Positions 26,140 to 36,961 of a stretch of DNA of 64,000 nucleotides are shown piece after piece (the first letter of the stretch is position 1; each line of letters begins with the position of its first letter). The stretch lies in NCBI GenBank assembly GCA_019448215.1, contig CP080408.1, forward strand, positions 744,001 to 808,000, read 5' to 3'. Under the pieces are notes generated by a model. It searched no databases and was not told where the DNA came from. It saw only the letters and a list, made by a program, of their open reading frames with translations. Source of the DNA: Thalassovita mediterranea. Its GTDB lineage: Bacteria > Pseudomonadota > Alphaproteobacteria > Caulobacterales > Hyphomonadaceae. A program made the position numbers and the translations under genes.

Positions 26140-27612
26140 ATGACAGAGAAGAATGACGCCCCGTCGGCCGAGCAGGCCTTTCTGGCAACGACCAGCCACG
26201 AGATCCGCACGCCCCTGAACGGCATTCTCGGCACGGTCTCGCTGCTTCTGGAAACAGAGCTCGACCCGGCCCAGAAAGAATATGCCGAAGCGATCCGCGC
26301 ATCCGGCTCCCGTCTGCTCGATCTGCTTAACAACATTCTCGACTATGCCCGCCTCGATACGGCCGCGCCGGAGCTTGAGCCAGAAGTCTTTTGCGTGCGC
26401 GATCTCGCCCGTGAAGTCACAGAGCTTCTTTCCCCGCGCGCCCATGCAGCAGGCCTCGACCTTGGCGTTCTCTGCCGCCCGGGTGTGCCCGCACGCATGA
26501 AGGCTGACGCAGGCAAGCTCCGCCAGATCCTGTTCAATCTCGTCGGAAATGCGCTCAAATTCACCGAGAGCGGCGGCGTCCTGGTCGATATGGACTACCG
26601 GAACGGCAAGCTGATCTTCAATGTCCGCGACACCGGACCCGGCATCGCGGCGGCAGACCAGACCCGACTTTTTGATGCTTTCCGGCAAACCTCTGCCGAC
26701 GATGCGCGCAAGGATGGCGGTGTGGGCCTAGGTCTTGCCATCGTAAAACGCCTCAGTGAGGCGATGGGCGGCTCGATCGCCCTGCAAAGCGCGCCGGGCG
26801 ACGGCACCTGTTTTCGCGCCGAAGCGCCCGCCGATATCATCGAAGACGCAGACACGATCCGCTCAGACAAGCTTGCCGGCATCCATATCGCCTTTGCAGG
26901 CCTTCCGCCTGCAACCTCGCTCTCTGCATGGGGCGCGCTGGATGAACACGAGGCGCGCGTCTCACTTGTGCATTCAGCCGATGAAGCCCGCCGCGCCAAG
27001 CCCACACTCATCATTGCCGCCGCAGAACTGCCCGAACGCAGCCTGAAAGCGCTGACCGCATTCGCGCCTGTCCTCGTCGTCGTACGTCCAGCAGACCGCG
27101 GCCTTCTCAGCCGTTTCCACAAGATGGGCGTTACGGGTTGGCTTGTGCGCCCGCTTCGCGACTCCTCCCTCGTCGAACGTATCCTGCTGGTTTCAAAAGG
27201 CGGCAAGGGGGGTGAGGAAGAGCTTGCCGCATCCGCCGATGGCCGCGTCCTCATCGCGGACGACAATCCGGTCAACGCGCTCATTGCACGACGTGCCTTG
27301 GAATCGGCCGGTTTCAGCGTCACAGTCGCCTCGACCGGGCGCGAAGCCGTCGACGTTGCCGAAACAATTGCGCCTGCCCTGGTATTTATGGATTTGCGCA
27401 TGCCGATCATGGACGGCTATGAAGCAATGAAAGCCCTGAGAGAGGCCGGACAGACCATGCCGATCATTGCGATCTCTGCTGAAATTAACCCTGAAATCGA
27501 GCGCCGGGCGCGCAAATGCGGCGCCGATGGCGTCGCCGCCAAACCGCTCGATGCAGAAGCCCTCCGCCGTCTCGCCACTGACTGGACCGCACGCCGGCAA
27601 GGGGCCGCATGA
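26140..27612 (+). CDS. Soluble hybrid histidine kinase with C-terminal receiver
   Basis: A 490-residue cytoplasmic hybrid kinase lacking any sensor or membrane segment. HisKA starts at the N-terminus with TSHEIRTPLNG (His20); HATPase boxes are QILFNLVGNALKFT, DTGPGIAAAD and GVGLGLAIVKRL; a degenerate receiver-like stretch (about 250-345) is followed by a full receiver with VLIADDNPVNAL and phospho-acceptor Asp418 in FMDLRMP, ending AAKPLDAEA. This kinase-receiver arrangement resembles Caulobacterales cell-cycle hybrids. No strong Shine-Dalgarno is seen. Its stop overlaps the start of the AmpG-like gene (ATGA), so the two are coupled. Confidence 0.88.
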   Translation: MTEKNDAPSAEQAFLATTSHEIRTPLNGILGTVSLLLETELDPAQKEYAEAIRASGSRLLDLLNNILDYARLDTAAPELEPEVFCVRDLAREVTELLSPRAHAAGLDLGVLCRPGVPARMKADAGKLRQILFNLVGNALKFTESGGVLVDMDYRNGKLIFNVRDTGPGIAAADQTRLFDAFRQTSADDARKDGGVGLGLAIVKRLSEAMGGSIALQSAPGDGTCFRAEAPADIIEDADTIRSDKLAGIHIAFAGLPPATSLSAWGALDEHEARVSLVHSADEARRAKPTLIIAAAELPERSLKALTAFAPVLVVVRPADRGLLSRFHKMGVTGWLVRPLRDSSLVERILLVSKGGKGGEEELAASADGRVLIADDNPVNALIARRALESAGFSVTVASTGREAVDVAETIAPALVFMDLRMPIMDGYEAMKALREAGQTMPIIAISAEINPEIERRARKCGADGVAAKPLDAEALRRLATDWTARRQGAA

Positions 27613-29429
27613 GCAACACCGCCCTACCGACTGCGGGCAACCGCACTGTCGGCGAAACGCTGAAGCAGTTCGCACAGCCAAAGATGGCGATGATGCTGGT
27701 GCTGGGCTTCACCGCTGGCCTGCCATTCCTCCTCTACTTCTCGACGCTCTCGGTCTGGCTGAAAGAGAGCGGCATTGAAGAAGCCCTGATCGGTTTCTTC
27801 TCCTGGTTTGGCCTCGCCTATTCCTTCAAGTTTGTCTGGGCGCCGCTCGTCGACCGGTTCGACCCGCCCGGCCTTGCCAAGCTGTTCGGCCGCCGCCGCG
27901 CCTGGATCTTTGTCGCACAAATCGGCATCGCGCTCTCCATGGTCGGCCTCGGCTTTTCCAATCCGACGTCGAGCCTCGCTGTGACAGCGCTCTTCTCATT
28001 CCTGATCGCTTTCAGCTCCGCGACGCAGGACATAGGTATCGACGCCTGGCGCATCGAAGCGGCTGCCAATGATGATGAACAGGCGACCCTCGCCGCCGCC
28101 TACCAGTATGGCTACAAGGTCGGCATGGTGATCTCGGGCGGCGTGGCGCTTGTGATCGCCGGCGTCGCCAGCTTCCCCGTCGCCTATTGGGTCATGGCCG
28201 CCACCATGGGCCTTGCTGCCTTCGTGTTTGCCATCTGGGATCGGCGCTATGGCATACATGCCGCCGCTGCCGCAGGCCTGATCCTTCTGACGGTCGGCTT
28301 CGCTTCCGCCTTCGGCTCATTCGCTGGCGTTCTGGAAGATGGCACGGTCGGCCACACGCTGATGGTTGGCATTTCGTGGCTCTGCTATCTCGTTGCCGCC
28401 GCTGCCGCTGTCGGCTTTGTCATCGCCGCGACACTCGCCCTGAAAAACCCGCCTGACGGTGTCGAGTTTTCCGCCAGCAGCCTGTTTCTCGGCATTGGCT
28501 TTGCCGTTGGCGCTTTCCTCGTGGTGGCGGTTATCGCTGCCCTACTCGGCGCGGGCCTGCCAGCGGCATTCGGCGCGCTTGGCATTGAGCTGGAACGCAG
28601 CACCGTCGCGCAGGCCGCCATCTATATTGCGGCGGCCCCGATTATCGCCTGCGCCATCGCCATCCCCTTCATCCGCCGCCTAAAGCCGGATGCACCGCAG
28701 CTGCGCAACCCCACCATGGCGCCCTTCCTTGATTTCTTCTGGCGTCACGGCTGGATCGCCCTGTTGATCCTGCTTTTCGTGTCCTCCTACAGGCTCAGCG
28801 ACATCGTCATGGGCATCATGGCAAAGCCCGCCTACACTCATATGGGCTATGACGCTGAAGCCATCGGCATCGTCAGCGGAACCTATGGCCCGTGGATCAT
28901 TTTTGTCGGTGTCGCGCTGGCGGGCTTCTCCGCCGTGAAGTTCGGGCTTCGCACCTCGCTCATCATCGGCGCGATCGTTTCGGTGCTCGGAAACCTCACC
29001 TTTGCCTGGCTGGTCAACCAGCCCTCCAGCAGTCTCGTCCCGCTCTTCATCGCGGTGACAGCGGACAATATTGCGGGCGGCTATGCCGGCACCGTGTTCG
29101 TCGCCTTCATGTCGACCATGGTCGCCAAATCCTTTGCCGGGACGCAGTACGCCATTTTCAGCTCGGTCTACTCGCTCGGGCCTAAACTGGTGGCGGGCAC
29201 GTCCGGCGTAATGGTGCAGACCTTCAGCGGCGGCGTCGATGCGGCAGCGACCGTCGAGGGCTATTCGAAGTTCTTCCTTTTTGCCGCCGTGCTCGGCGTG
29301 CCAGCGATCCTGCTCTCATGGTTTGCGCACAAGATGAAGCCAGACCGGGAAGCCGTCCTGCAGAGTGCGCCGCCTCCGGGTGTCGATACGGGCACAGGCG
29401 GCTCATCGGACTCCACCGAACGCGCCTGA
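27609..29429 (+). CDS. AmpG-like MFS permease (muropeptide transporter)
   Basis: A 606-residue membrane protein with about 14 hydrophobic segments. The N-terminal MLGFTAGLPFLLYFSTLSVWLKESGIE and SFKFVWAPLVDRFDPP are the AmpG signatures, as is ATQDIGIDAWRIEA in helix 4. AmpG imports anhydro-muropeptides for cell-wall recycling and indirectly controls AmpC beta-lactamase. It is longer than E. coli AmpG, with an insert of extra helices around residues 220-350. Coupled by ATGA overlap to the hybrid kinase upstream. Confidence 0.88.
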   Translation: MSNTALPTAGNRTVGETLKQFAQPKMAMMLVLGFTAGLPFLLYFSTLSVWLKESGIEEALIGFFSWFGLAYSFKFVWAPLVDRFDPPGLAKLFGRRRAWIFVAQIGIALSMVGLGFSNPTSSLAVTALFSFLIAFSSATQDIGIDAWRIEAAANDDEQATLAAAYQYGYKVGMVISGGVALVIAGVASFPVAYWVMAATMGLAAFVFAIWDRRYGIHAAAAAGLILLTVGFASAFGSFAGVLEDGTVGHTLMVGISWLCYLVAAAAAVGFVIAATLALKNPPDGVEFSASSLFLGIGFAVGAFLVVAVIAALLGAGLPAAFGALGIELERSTVAQAAIYIAAAPIIACAIAIPFIRRLKPDAPQLRNPTMAPFLDFFWRHGWIALLILLFVSSYRLSDIVMGIMAKPAYTHMGYDAEAIGIVSGTYGPWIIFVGVALAGFSAVKFGLRTSLIIGAIVSVLGNLTFAWLVNQPSSSLVPLFIAVTADNIAGGYAGTVFVAFMSTMVAKSFAGTQYAIFSSVYSLGPKLVAGTSGVMVQTFSGGVDAAATVEGYSKFFLFAAVLGVPAILLSWFAHKMKPDREAVLQSAPPPGVDTGTGGSSDSTERA

Positions 29430-29445
29430 TCCCGGCGCCCTAAGC

Positions 29446-29486
29446 AAAAAAGCCCGGCCGCATCGCACTGATGGGCCGGGCTTTCC
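29446..29486. terminator. Bidirectional terminator between AmpG-like and malic enzyme genes
   Basis: AAAGCCCGGCC pairs with GGCCGGGCTTT (11 bp, 14-base loop). The T-run is longer on the minus side, so it best serves the malic enzyme gene. Confidence 0.85.
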
Positions 29487-29506
29487 ATTTCAGTTGAACG
29501 TTCGCC

Positions 29507-31795
29507 CTATTCGGCAGCCTTGATGTGGCCGAGCTTGTCGATGTCGAAGGCTGCGAAGGTCGCAAGGTTCACGATGTCGTTCACCGTGGCGCCCAGCGAG
29601 GCGATCTGGACCGGCTTTTCGAAGCCGAGCAGGATCGGGCCGATCACGGTTGCGCGGCTCATCGAGGTCAGGATCTTCGTCGCGATCGCCGCCGAGTGGA
29701 TGGCTGGCATGACGAGCACGTTGGCTGCATCAGTGAGGCGCGAGAACGGATAGACCAGCTTGTGGCCCGGGTTCATCGCGACGTCGACCGAGATGTCGCC
29801 TTCATATTCGAAGTCGATGTCATCGCGCGCGTCCAGCATGGCGACCGCTTCGCGGACCTTCTCTGCGCGCTCACCCATCGGGTTGCCGAAGGTCGAATAG
29901 GACACGAAGGCGACGCGCGGTGTAAAGCCGAGGCTTTTCACAGAGCTGGCCGCCTCGCAGGCGATACCGACAAGGTCTTCTGCCACAGGCAGTTCGGTGA
30001 TCGAGGTATCGGCGATGAAGATCGTCTTGCCGCGGTTGATAACCATGGACATGCCGATGACCTGCTTGCCCGGAATCGGGTCCAGCACGGTCTGCACGTC
30101 TTTCAGGGCGACGTCATAATTACGCGTCACACCCGTGATCATGCCGTCTGCATCGCCGAATTTCAGCATGCAGGAGCCGAACACGTTGCGATCCTGGTTG
30201 ACGAGACGCTGGGCGTCGCGGCGCAGGAAGCCCTGACGCTTCAGGCGGTCATAGAGATAGTCGGTATATTCCGGATTGCGGTCCGACAGGCGCGCATTGA
30301 TGATCTCGAGCGAGCCTTCCGGCACCCCCATCTGCTGCATGGTGCGCGTAACCTGCTCCTCGCGGCCGATCAGGACCGGCTCGCCAAGACCCTGGTTCTT
30401 GAACGAGAAGGCGGCGCGAACGACGGATGGCTCTTCGCCCTCCGCAAACACGATACGGGCCTTCTTCTCGCGGACGGCAGCCTGAACGCTCTGCACGAAG
30501 GACGCGGTCGGGTCGAGACGGCGCGCCAGTGAGCGGCGATACTCGTCCATGTCCGGGATTTCCTTGCGCGCGACACCCGTATCCATCGCGGCCTGCGCCA
30601 CGAAAGGCGGCACAAAGCTGATCAGACGTGGGTCGAACGGCGTCGGAATGATATAGTCGCGGCCAAATTGCGGGCGCGAACCGTGATAGGCAGCGGCCAC
30701 TTCGTCCGGCACGTCTTCGCGGGCGAGCTCTGCGAGCGCCTGCGCCGCGGCGACCTTCATTTCCTCATTGATCGAGCGGGCGCGCACGTCGAGCGCGCCG
30801 CGGAAGATGTAAGGAAAGCCGAGGACGTTGTTGACCTGGTTTGGATAGTCAGAGCGGCCCGTTGCGATGATCGCATCGTCGCGCACCTGCTTGATCTCTT
30901 CCGGCGTGATCTCCGGGTCAGGGTTCGCCATGGCAAAGATGATCGGGTTTGGCGCCATGCTGGCGACCATTTCCTTGCTGACGGCACCTGCGATGGAGAG
31001 GCCGAGGAAGACGTCTGCGCCGTCCATGGCTTCGGTCAGGGTGCGCTTCTCGGTTTTCACCGCGAAGGCCGACTTGAACTGGTCCATCCGTTCGGTGCGG
31101 CCCTCATAGACGACGCCGGTGGAGTCGCACATGAGGATGTTTTCTGCCTTCACGCCGAGGTGCCGGATCAGGCCTGCACAGGAAAGACCTGCCGCGCCTG
31201 CGCCAGAGATGGCGACTTTTACGTCTTTCAGCTCGCGGCCCGTAATGTTGCAGGCGTTGATCAGGCCAGCAGCGGCGATGATCGCGGTGCCGTGCTGGTC
31301 ATCGTGGAAGACCGGAATGTCGAGTTCTTCGCGAAGGCGGCTCTCGATGATGAAGCACTCAGGGCTTGCGATGTCCTCGAGGTTGATGCCGCCCCAAGTC
31401 TCACCAATGTTGCGGATCGTGGTGATCAGCTCTTCGGTGTCCTTGGAGAACACTTCGACATCGACGGAATCGACGTCAGCAAAGCGTTTGAAGAGTACAG
31501 ACTTGCCTTCCATGACCGGCTTCGATGCCATCGCGCCAAGGTCACCAAGGCCCAGAATGGCGGTCCCGTTCGAGATAACGGCGACCATATTGCCCTTCGA
31601 GGTGTACTCGTAGGCAAGGTCCTTGTCTTCTGCGATGGCCTTCACAGGGACAGCTACGCCAGGACTGTAGGCAAGCGACAGGTCGCGCTGCGTTGCCATT
31701 GGCTTGGTCGGGGTAACCGACAATTTGCCCGGCGTTGGCTGACTATGGAAGTCGAGCGCTTCCTTGTCTGTAAAGGTTGGACGCTTGGACGTCAT
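29507..31795 (-). CDS. maeB: NADP-dependent malic enzyme (malic-PTA fusion)
   Basis: A 762-residue two-domain enzyme converting malate to pyruvate and CO2. Malic domain about 1-430: YSPGVAVPVKAIAEDKDLAYEYT..., FHDDQHGTAIIAAAGLINA, AISGAGAAGLSCAGLI (Rossmann loop) and ATGRSDYPNQVNNVLGFP. Residues about 430-762 are a phosphotransacetylase-like domain (FAEGEEPSVVRAAFSFKNQG; NMSMVINRGKT-like; PRVAFVSYSTFGNP), which regulates rather than catalyses in this family. Divergent from mutS across 130 bases. Confidence 0.95.
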   Translation of the reverse strand: MTSKRPTFTDKEALDFHSQPTPGKLSVTPTKPMATQRDLSLAYSPGVAVPVKAIAEDKDLAYEYTSKGNMVAVISNGTAILGLGDLGAMASKPVMEGKSVLFKRFADVDSVDVEVFSKDTEELITTIRNIGETWGGINLEDIASPECFIIESRLREELDIPVFHDDQHGTAIIAAAGLINACNITGRELKDVKVAISGAGAAGLSCAGLIRHLGVKAENILMCDSTGVVYEGRTERMDQFKSAFAVKTEKRTLTEAMDGADVFLGLSIAGAVSKEMVASMAPNPIIFAMANPDPEITPEEIKQVRDDAIIATGRSDYPNQVNNVLGFPYIFRGALDVRARSINEEMKVAAAQALAELAREDVPDEVAAAYHGSRPQFGRDYIIPTPFDPRLISFVPPFVAQAAMDTGVARKEIPDMDEYRRSLARRLDPTASFVQSVQAAVREKKARIVFAEGEEPSVVRAAFSFKNQGLGEPVLIGREEQVTRTMQQMGVPEGSLEIINARLSDRNPEYTDYLYDRLKRQGFLRRDAQRLVNQDRNVFGSCMLKFGDADGMITGVTRNYDVALKDVQTVLDPIPGKQVIGMSMVINRGKTIFIADTSITELPVAEDLVGIACEAASSVKSLGFTPRVAFVSYSTFGNPMGERAEKVREAVAMLDARDDIDFEYEGDISVDVAMNPGHKLVYPFSRLTDAANVLVMPAIHSAAIATKILTSMSRATVIGPILLGFEKPVQIASLGATVNDIVNLATFAAFDIDKLGHIKAAE

Positions 31796-31925
31796 GGCAA
31801 TTGGCCTTCAGGTTTAAACTACGACTTTCGACTGTGTCTAAGCCGCTGCGGAATTGCCGACAACCCGCGTAACACTGGTTATTTGGGTTGCACACCTCCC
31901 ATGCGAATCCGTTAAGTTTCATCCG

Positions 31926-34607
31926 ATGCCAGACACCGCCGCCCCACCCGTGCCTGAGAAAAAGGCTCCGACGCCCTTCATGGCGCAATATCTCGACATC
32001 AAGTCGGGCCATCAGGACGCCCTGCTCTTCTTCCGCATGGGCGACTTCTATGAGCTGTTCTTCGAGGATGCCGTACGCGCGGCAGAGATTCTCGACATCA
32101 CGCTGACCGCGCGCGGCGAGCATGATGGCAAGCCGATCCCGATGGCGGGCGTGCCCTATCACGCGTCAGAGGCTTATCTCGCCCGCCTCATCAAGTCCGG
32201 TGAGCGCGTTGCTGTCTGCGAGCAGACCGAAAGCCCGGCAGAGGCGAAGAAGCGCGGCTCCAAATCCATCGTGAACCGCGAAGTCGTGCGCGTTGTAACG
32301 CCCGGCACGATCACCGAAGACACGATCCTGTCTTCACGTCAGGGGCAGGTACTGGCCGCTATCGCACTCGCGGCGGGCGGTACGGAAGCCGCCATTGCAG
32401 CCTGCGACGTGTCCACTGGCGCATTTGAGATAATAGAGGTTTCGCCCGAAACGTTGGGTGAGAAAGCCGCCAGCCTGCCGATCAGCGAACTGCTGGTGAC
32501 TGAGGATGATGAGGCCCGCCCGCTCGTGCGTCAGGCGCTCGCGTCCCTGCGGATGCCGATCACGCGTCGCCCGTCGCGTGCGGCGAGCGTTTCCTCCGGT
32601 GAAAGCGCGCTGAAATCTGCCTACAAACTCGCCGCGCTGGACGGGTTTGGCGGTTTCACCAGGGCAGAGCTCTGCGCATGCGGCCTCCTGCTCGACTATC
32701 TCAGCCTGACGCAGGCGGGCGCTGACATCCGCCTCGATCCGCCAAACCGGCGCGGCCAGTCTGCAAGCCTGTCCATCGATCCGGCGACGCGTGCGAGCCT
32801 AGAGATCGACACTGCCATGAATGGCGGCAGAAAAGGCACGCTGCTCGCCACCGTCGACCGCACGCTGACGGCCCCGGGCGCACGGCTTTTCGCTGACCGG
32901 CTGTCACGCCCTGAATGCGCGCGTGAGACGATTGAGGCGCGCTATGACGCGGTCTCTTTCTTTCTTCAGGAGAGCGACCTTCGCAGCGATGTCCGCGCCT
33001 GCCTGAAAGCCACGCCGGACCTTGAGCGCGCCCGCACCCGCATCCGGCTGGAGCGCGGCGGCCCACGTGACCTCAAATCCATCGCGGTCGCCATCAGGGA
33101 AGGCGCATCGCTGGCGTCCATGCTGGCGGCGCTCCAGACGGGACTGCCTGCGCTACTTGGCGATGCCGTCTCTGCCCTCGACCCGGCGCGCCATGAAGAC
33201 CTCGCCCAGCTTGCCAGCGACCTTGAAAACGCGCTGGCCGAGGACCTGCCGACACTCGCCCGTGATGGCGGCTTCATCGCCGATGGCTGGGACGGCGCGC
33301 TGGACGAGTCACGATCGCTGCGCCGCGATAGCCGCAAGATCATCGCAGAGCTTCAGGCCCGCTATTGCGATGAGACGGGCATCAGCGCGCTGAAGATCAA
33401 GTTCAACAATGTGCTTGGCTATTTCATCGATGTGCCGGCCCGCCACGGTGACGCATTGCTGAAGCCGCCGCATGCCGAGACCTTCATCCACCGCCAGACG
33501 CTCGCCTCCAATATGCGTTTCTCGACGCCGGAGCTGTCGGATCTCGCAGGCCGCATTTCCCGCGCCGAAGAGGCCGCCCAGACGCGTGAGATTGAACTCT
33601 TCCGGGAGCTTTGCCTGCGCGTCGAAGGCGTAAATGATGCCATCTCTGCTGCCGCCCATGCCCTGGCAGAGATTGATGTCGCTGCCGCCGCTGCTGACTG
33701 GGCAGATGCCAATGATGCTGTGCGTCCTGTCCTCGCTGACGAGCCAGTGTTCGAGGCCGAAGCCCTGCGCCACCCGGTGGTGGAAGCCGCCTTGAAAGCG
33801 TCAGGCGAAGGCTTCACCGCGAACAATCTCAGCCTCGATGCGTCCGGCGCGCTGGCGCCGCGCCTCGCGCTCGTTACCGGGCCAAACATGGCGGGTAAGT
33901 CGACCTATCTGCGTCAGGCCTGCCTTGCCGTCATCCTCGCGCAAGCAGGGCTCTTTGTACCGGCCCAATCTGTCCGGCTCGGCATTGCAGACCGCATCTT
34001 CTCGCGCGTCGGCGCGTCAGATGACCTGTCGCGTGGGCGCTCGACCTTCATGGTCGAGATGGTTGAGACCGCCGCCATCCTGAACCAGGCGACCGAACGC
34101 AGCTTCGTTATTCTGGACGAAGTTGGCCGGGGCACGTCGACCTATGACGGCCTTGCCATTGCCTGGTCAGCGGTCGAACACCTCCACAACACCAATAAGT
34201 GCCGTGCCCTGTTCGCCACCCACTATCATGAGCTGACGGGGCTTGCCGAAGAGCTTGCTTACGCGGCCAATCTCTCCCTTCGCGCCAAGGAGTGGAAGGA
34301 TGAGCTTGTCTTCCTGCACGACATTGCGAGCGGGCCGGCTGACCGCTCGTACGGGGTGCAGGTTGCACGTCTGGCGGGCCTCCCTGCCCGAGCCGTGCGC
34401 CGCGCCGAGCAGGTTCTGAAGAAACTCGAAGCCAAGCCGGATGCGGTGGATGCCCTGCCGCTCTTTGCCTCTGTCGCCGAGGAGCCCGAAGCCTTCGCCC
34501 CGGCTGAGGATCACCCTGTCCTCAAGCTGCTCGACGCGGTCAGCCCTGACGATCTGACACCGCGCGAAGCCCTCGACCTTCTCTATCGCCTGAAATCAGA
34601 GCGATAG
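31926..34607 (+). CDS. mutS: DNA mismatch repair protein MutS
   Basis: An 893-residue mismatch recognition ATPase. Mismatch-binding motif [11 protein letters not shown] with Phe41-x-Glu43; connector and lever domains with [21 protein letters not shown]; Walker [14 protein letters not shown] (about 651); RSTFMVEM; Walker [17 protein letters not shown]; and the His loop [12 protein letters not shown]. The ATG at 31926 is used; 24 upstream in-frame codons reach into the shared promoter with maeB and are unlike MutS. Full length for the family. Confidence 0.96.
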   Translation: MPDTAAPPVPEKKAPTPFMAQYLDIKSGHQDALLFFRMGDFYELFFEDAVRAAEILDITLTARGEHDGKPIPMAGVPYHASEAYLARLIKSGERVAVCEQTESPAEAKKRGSKSIVNREVVRVVTPGTITEDTILSSRQGQVLAAIALAAGGTEAAIAACDVSTGAFEIIEVSPETLGEKAASLPISELLVTEDDEARPLVRQALASLRMPITRRPSRAASVSSGESALKSAYKLAALDGFGGFTRAELCACGLLLDYLSLTQAGADIRLDPPNRRGQSASLSIDPATRASLEIDTAMNGGRKGTLLATVDRTLTAPGARLFADRLSRPECARETIEARYDAVSFFLQESDLRSDVRACLKATPDLERARTRIRLERGGPRDLKSIAVAIREGASLASMLAALQTGLPALLGDAVSALDPARHEDLAQLASDLENALAEDLPTLARDGGFIADGWDGALDESRSLRRDSRKIIAELQARYCDETGISALKIKFNNVLGYFIDVPARHGDALLKPPHAETFIHRQTLASNMRFSTPELSDLAGRISRAEEAAQTREIELFRELCLRVEGVNDAISAAAHALAEIDVAAAAADWADANDAVRPVLADEPVFEAEALRHPVVEAALKASGEGFTANNLSLDASGALAPRLALVTGPNMAGKSTYLRQACLAVILAQAGLFVPAQSVRLGIADRIFSRVGASDDLSRGRSTFMVEMVETAAILNQATERSFVILDEVGRGTSTYDGLAIAWSAVEHLHNTNKCRALFATHYHELTGLAEELAYAANLSLRAKEWKDELVFLHDIASGPADRSYGVQVARLAGLPARAVRRAEQVLKKLEAKPDAVDALPLFASVAEEPEAFAPAEDHPVLKLLDAVSPDDLTPREALDLLYRLKSER

Positions 34608-34738
34608 CGCAACGAGCAGACCCGCCAGCCATGCATTCAGACATACTCCGCATCAGGAGTTCTTCTAAATTGACGGTTGCGTTGACCCCGCCTCTAGACA
34701 TCTATCGATAGAGAGAAACGACCGGGGCCTCGCCATTT

Positions 34739-36550
34739 ATGCCTGACATTGTCCTGCCGCAGGAATTACAGATCGCGCTCGTCTTCGTGCTGCTGATCGC
34801 TGTCTTCGTCAGCTTCGTGCGCGAGAGATTTCCAGCCGATGTCGTTGCCCTGCTTGCCATGTCAGCCTTGCTGCTGACCGGCATTCTGTCCGTACCAGAG
34901 ACGCTGGGCGTCTTTTCCAATGCGGCGCCGGTCACCATCGCGGCCATGTTCGTCCTGTCGGCCGCGCTTGAGCGCACAGGCGTCATAGCCGCCGCCGGTA
35001 ACTGGGTGATCCGGATTGCCAAGAACTGGACGCCGCTCGTCGCGGTCATCGCCCTCATGGCCATTGTGGTGGCACTGTCGGCCTTCATGAACAACACACC
35101 GATCGTGGTTATCCTGATCCCCGTGGCCATCAGACTTGCCCAGACGATCGGCACCTCAGCCTCGCGCCTTCTTATACCGCTCTCCTTTGCCTCCATCTTT
35201 GGCGGAATGACGACGCTGATCGGCACATCGACCAACCTTCTCGTAGATGGCGTTGCGCAGAAGGCGGGCCTCGCCGCCTTCGGCATTTTTGAGATTACAG
35301 GTGCGGGCATCATCATGGCGGTCGCAGGCGTCCTCTATATGGCGCTCGCCAGCCGCTGGCTGCTGCCTTACCGCGATACGCTGGCAGACCTACTGCCGAC
35401 CACGAAGAACCGCCGCTTCATTGCGCAGGTGCTCGTGCCGGTGGATTCCGTGCTCATCGGAAAAACGATCAAGGAAACCGGCTTCACGCCTGAAAAGGGC
35501 TTCACCGTGATCGACGTCATGCGGGCCAACCGCTCACGCCGCGAGGAGCTCGCCTCGCTCGTCCTCGAAGCGGGCGACCGTCTCGTGGTGCGCTCTCCCG
35601 TCTCCGAAATGCTCAGCCTGCGAGAGGCAGGTGATGTTGCCATCGGGTCCGGCAGCGAAACCCAGCGCCACGCCATCGAACCAGTGCAGACGAGCGAAAC
35701 CGTTCTCATGGAAGGTGTCGTCGGCCCTGAATCGCGCCTCGTCGGCCGCCCGATTGTTGGCGCGGGCCTTGTGCGCCTCTACGGCGTCTACGCGCTCGCC
35801 ATTCATCGGCGCGGTGAAAATATCAGCCTCGAAGGACGCGGCATCCGCTTCAATCTCGGCGACACGGTTCTGGTCGAAGGCCCGCCTGCCGGCATGCGCC
35901 AGATGTTCGACGATCTGATGCTGAGCAATCTCACAGAGACGTCTGAACGCCCGCTGCGCCGTGACAAGGCCCCGATCGCCATTGGCGCCGTCATCGCCGT
36001 CATGGTGCTGGCCGCGCTTGGCATCATGCCGATTGCCGGGCTTGCCCTTATCGCTGCGGCGCTCGTGATCGCGTTCGGCTGTCTTGACCATCAGGAGGCC
36101 TATAAGGCGATCCAGTGGGACATTCTCATGCTCATATTTGGCATGCTGGCGCTCGGCATGGCGATGGAGAATTCGGGCGCGGCCGCGCTTCTTGTGAACT
36201 CGATTGCGGCGCCGGTGGGCGTCTTCGGCCCGCTTGCGGCCCTCGCCGTCGTTTACCTGCTGACCTCAACCATGACCGAGATCATCTCTAACAATGCGAC
36301 CGCCATCCTGATGACGCCCATCGCCATCGGTCTCGCAGAGAGCCTCGGCGTTGATCCGCGCGCCTTCGTGGTCGCCATCATGTTTGCCGCGAGCGCCAGC
36401 TTTGCGACGCCGATCGGCTATCAGACGAACACGCTGGTCTATACCGCAGGCGGCTACAAATTCAGTGACTTTGCCCGCATCGGCCTGCCGCTGAACCTCG
36501 TCTTCTTTGCCGTGGCAATGTTCGTCATCCCGCTCTTCTGGCCGCTCTAA
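34739..36550 (+). CDS. SLC13/DASS family anion permease with two RCK_C domains
   Basis: A 603-residue inner-membrane transporter with about 11 helices split by a cytoplasmic module of two TrkA-C/RCK_C domains (about 215-300, LVPVDSVLIGKTIKETGF, and 315-400, VVGPESRLVGRPIVGAGL). The SNT-type anion motifs are FMNNTPIVVILIPV in the first half and ISNNATAILMTPIAIGL in the second; FGGMTTLIGTSTNLLVDG is also typical. Members move sulfate, dicarboxylates or similar anions with sodium; the substrate cannot be assigned. Single gene. Confidence 0.88.
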   Translation: MPDIVLPQELQIALVFVLLIAVFVSFVRERFPADVVALLAMSALLLTGILSVPETLGVFSNAAPVTIAAMFVLSAALERTGVIAAAGNWVIRIAKNWTPLVAVIALMAIVVALSAFMNNTPIVVILIPVAIRLAQTIGTSASRLLIPLSFASIFGGMTTLIGTSTNLLVDGVAQKAGLAAFGIFEITGAGIIMAVAGVLYMALASRWLLPYRDTLADLLPTTKNRRFIAQVLVPVDSVLIGKTIKETGFTPEKGFTVIDVMRANRSRREELASLVLEAGDRLVVRSPVSEMLSLREAGDVAIGSGSETQRHAIEPVQTSETVLMEGVVGPESRLVGRPIVGAGLVRLYGVYALAIHRRGENISLEGRGIRFNLGDTVLVEGPPAGMRQMFDDLMLSNLTETSERPLRRDKAPIAIGAVIAVMVLAALGIMPIAGLALIAAALVIAFGCLDHQEAYKAIQWDILMLIFGMLALGMAMENSGAAALLVNSIAAPVGVFGPLAALAVVYLLTSTMTEIISNNATAILMTPIAIGLAESLGVDPRAFVVAIMFAASASFATPIGYQTNTLVYTAGGYKFSDFARIGLPLNLVFFAVAMFVIPLFWPL

Positions 36551-36557
36551 TCCAGGA

Positions 36558-36908
36558 CTATAGTGGCAGGCCAAACCGCGGGCCGATCCATGTCATCAGC
36601 GCGTAGAGGGCGATGGTAAGCAGACAGCCTGCACCAAGCGCAGGCCAGAACCCCGCCCCATGGCGCATCAGGTAGGGGATCAGAAGAAACATCGGAAGCG
36701 ACGGAATAACGAACCAGAATGTCGCCCCGGCGTGTTCAGCCATATTCTCGGCGTCGGGTTTCTCGCTCCACAGCCAGATCATGCCAAGGACAGAGACAAG
36801 CGGCAGTGATGCGATCAGCGCACCGAACCCCGGATACCGTTTTGCGAATGTGGAAGCGAGCGCAATCAGAATGCCTGAAATGGTGGCTTTGAGGATGAGA
36901 TAGAACAT
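36558..36908 (-). CDS. DUF3147 family membrane protein
   Basis: A 116-residue protein with four hydrophobic helices filling nearly its whole length. The pattern KATISGILIALASTFAKRYPGFGALIASLPLVS is the DUF3147 signature. Function unknown. Convergent with the anion permease (7-base gap). Confidence 0.78.
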   Translation of the reverse strand: MFYLILKATISGILIALASTFAKRYPGFGALIASLPLVSVLGMIWLWSEKPDAENMAEHAGATFWFVIPSLPMFLLIPYLMRHGAGFWPALGAGCLLTIALYALMTWIGPRFGLPL

Positions 36909-36961
36909 CGCTCCATCTCATCCCAAGCAAGCCTGATTGCAATCCTTCAGGGGGAATGGGT

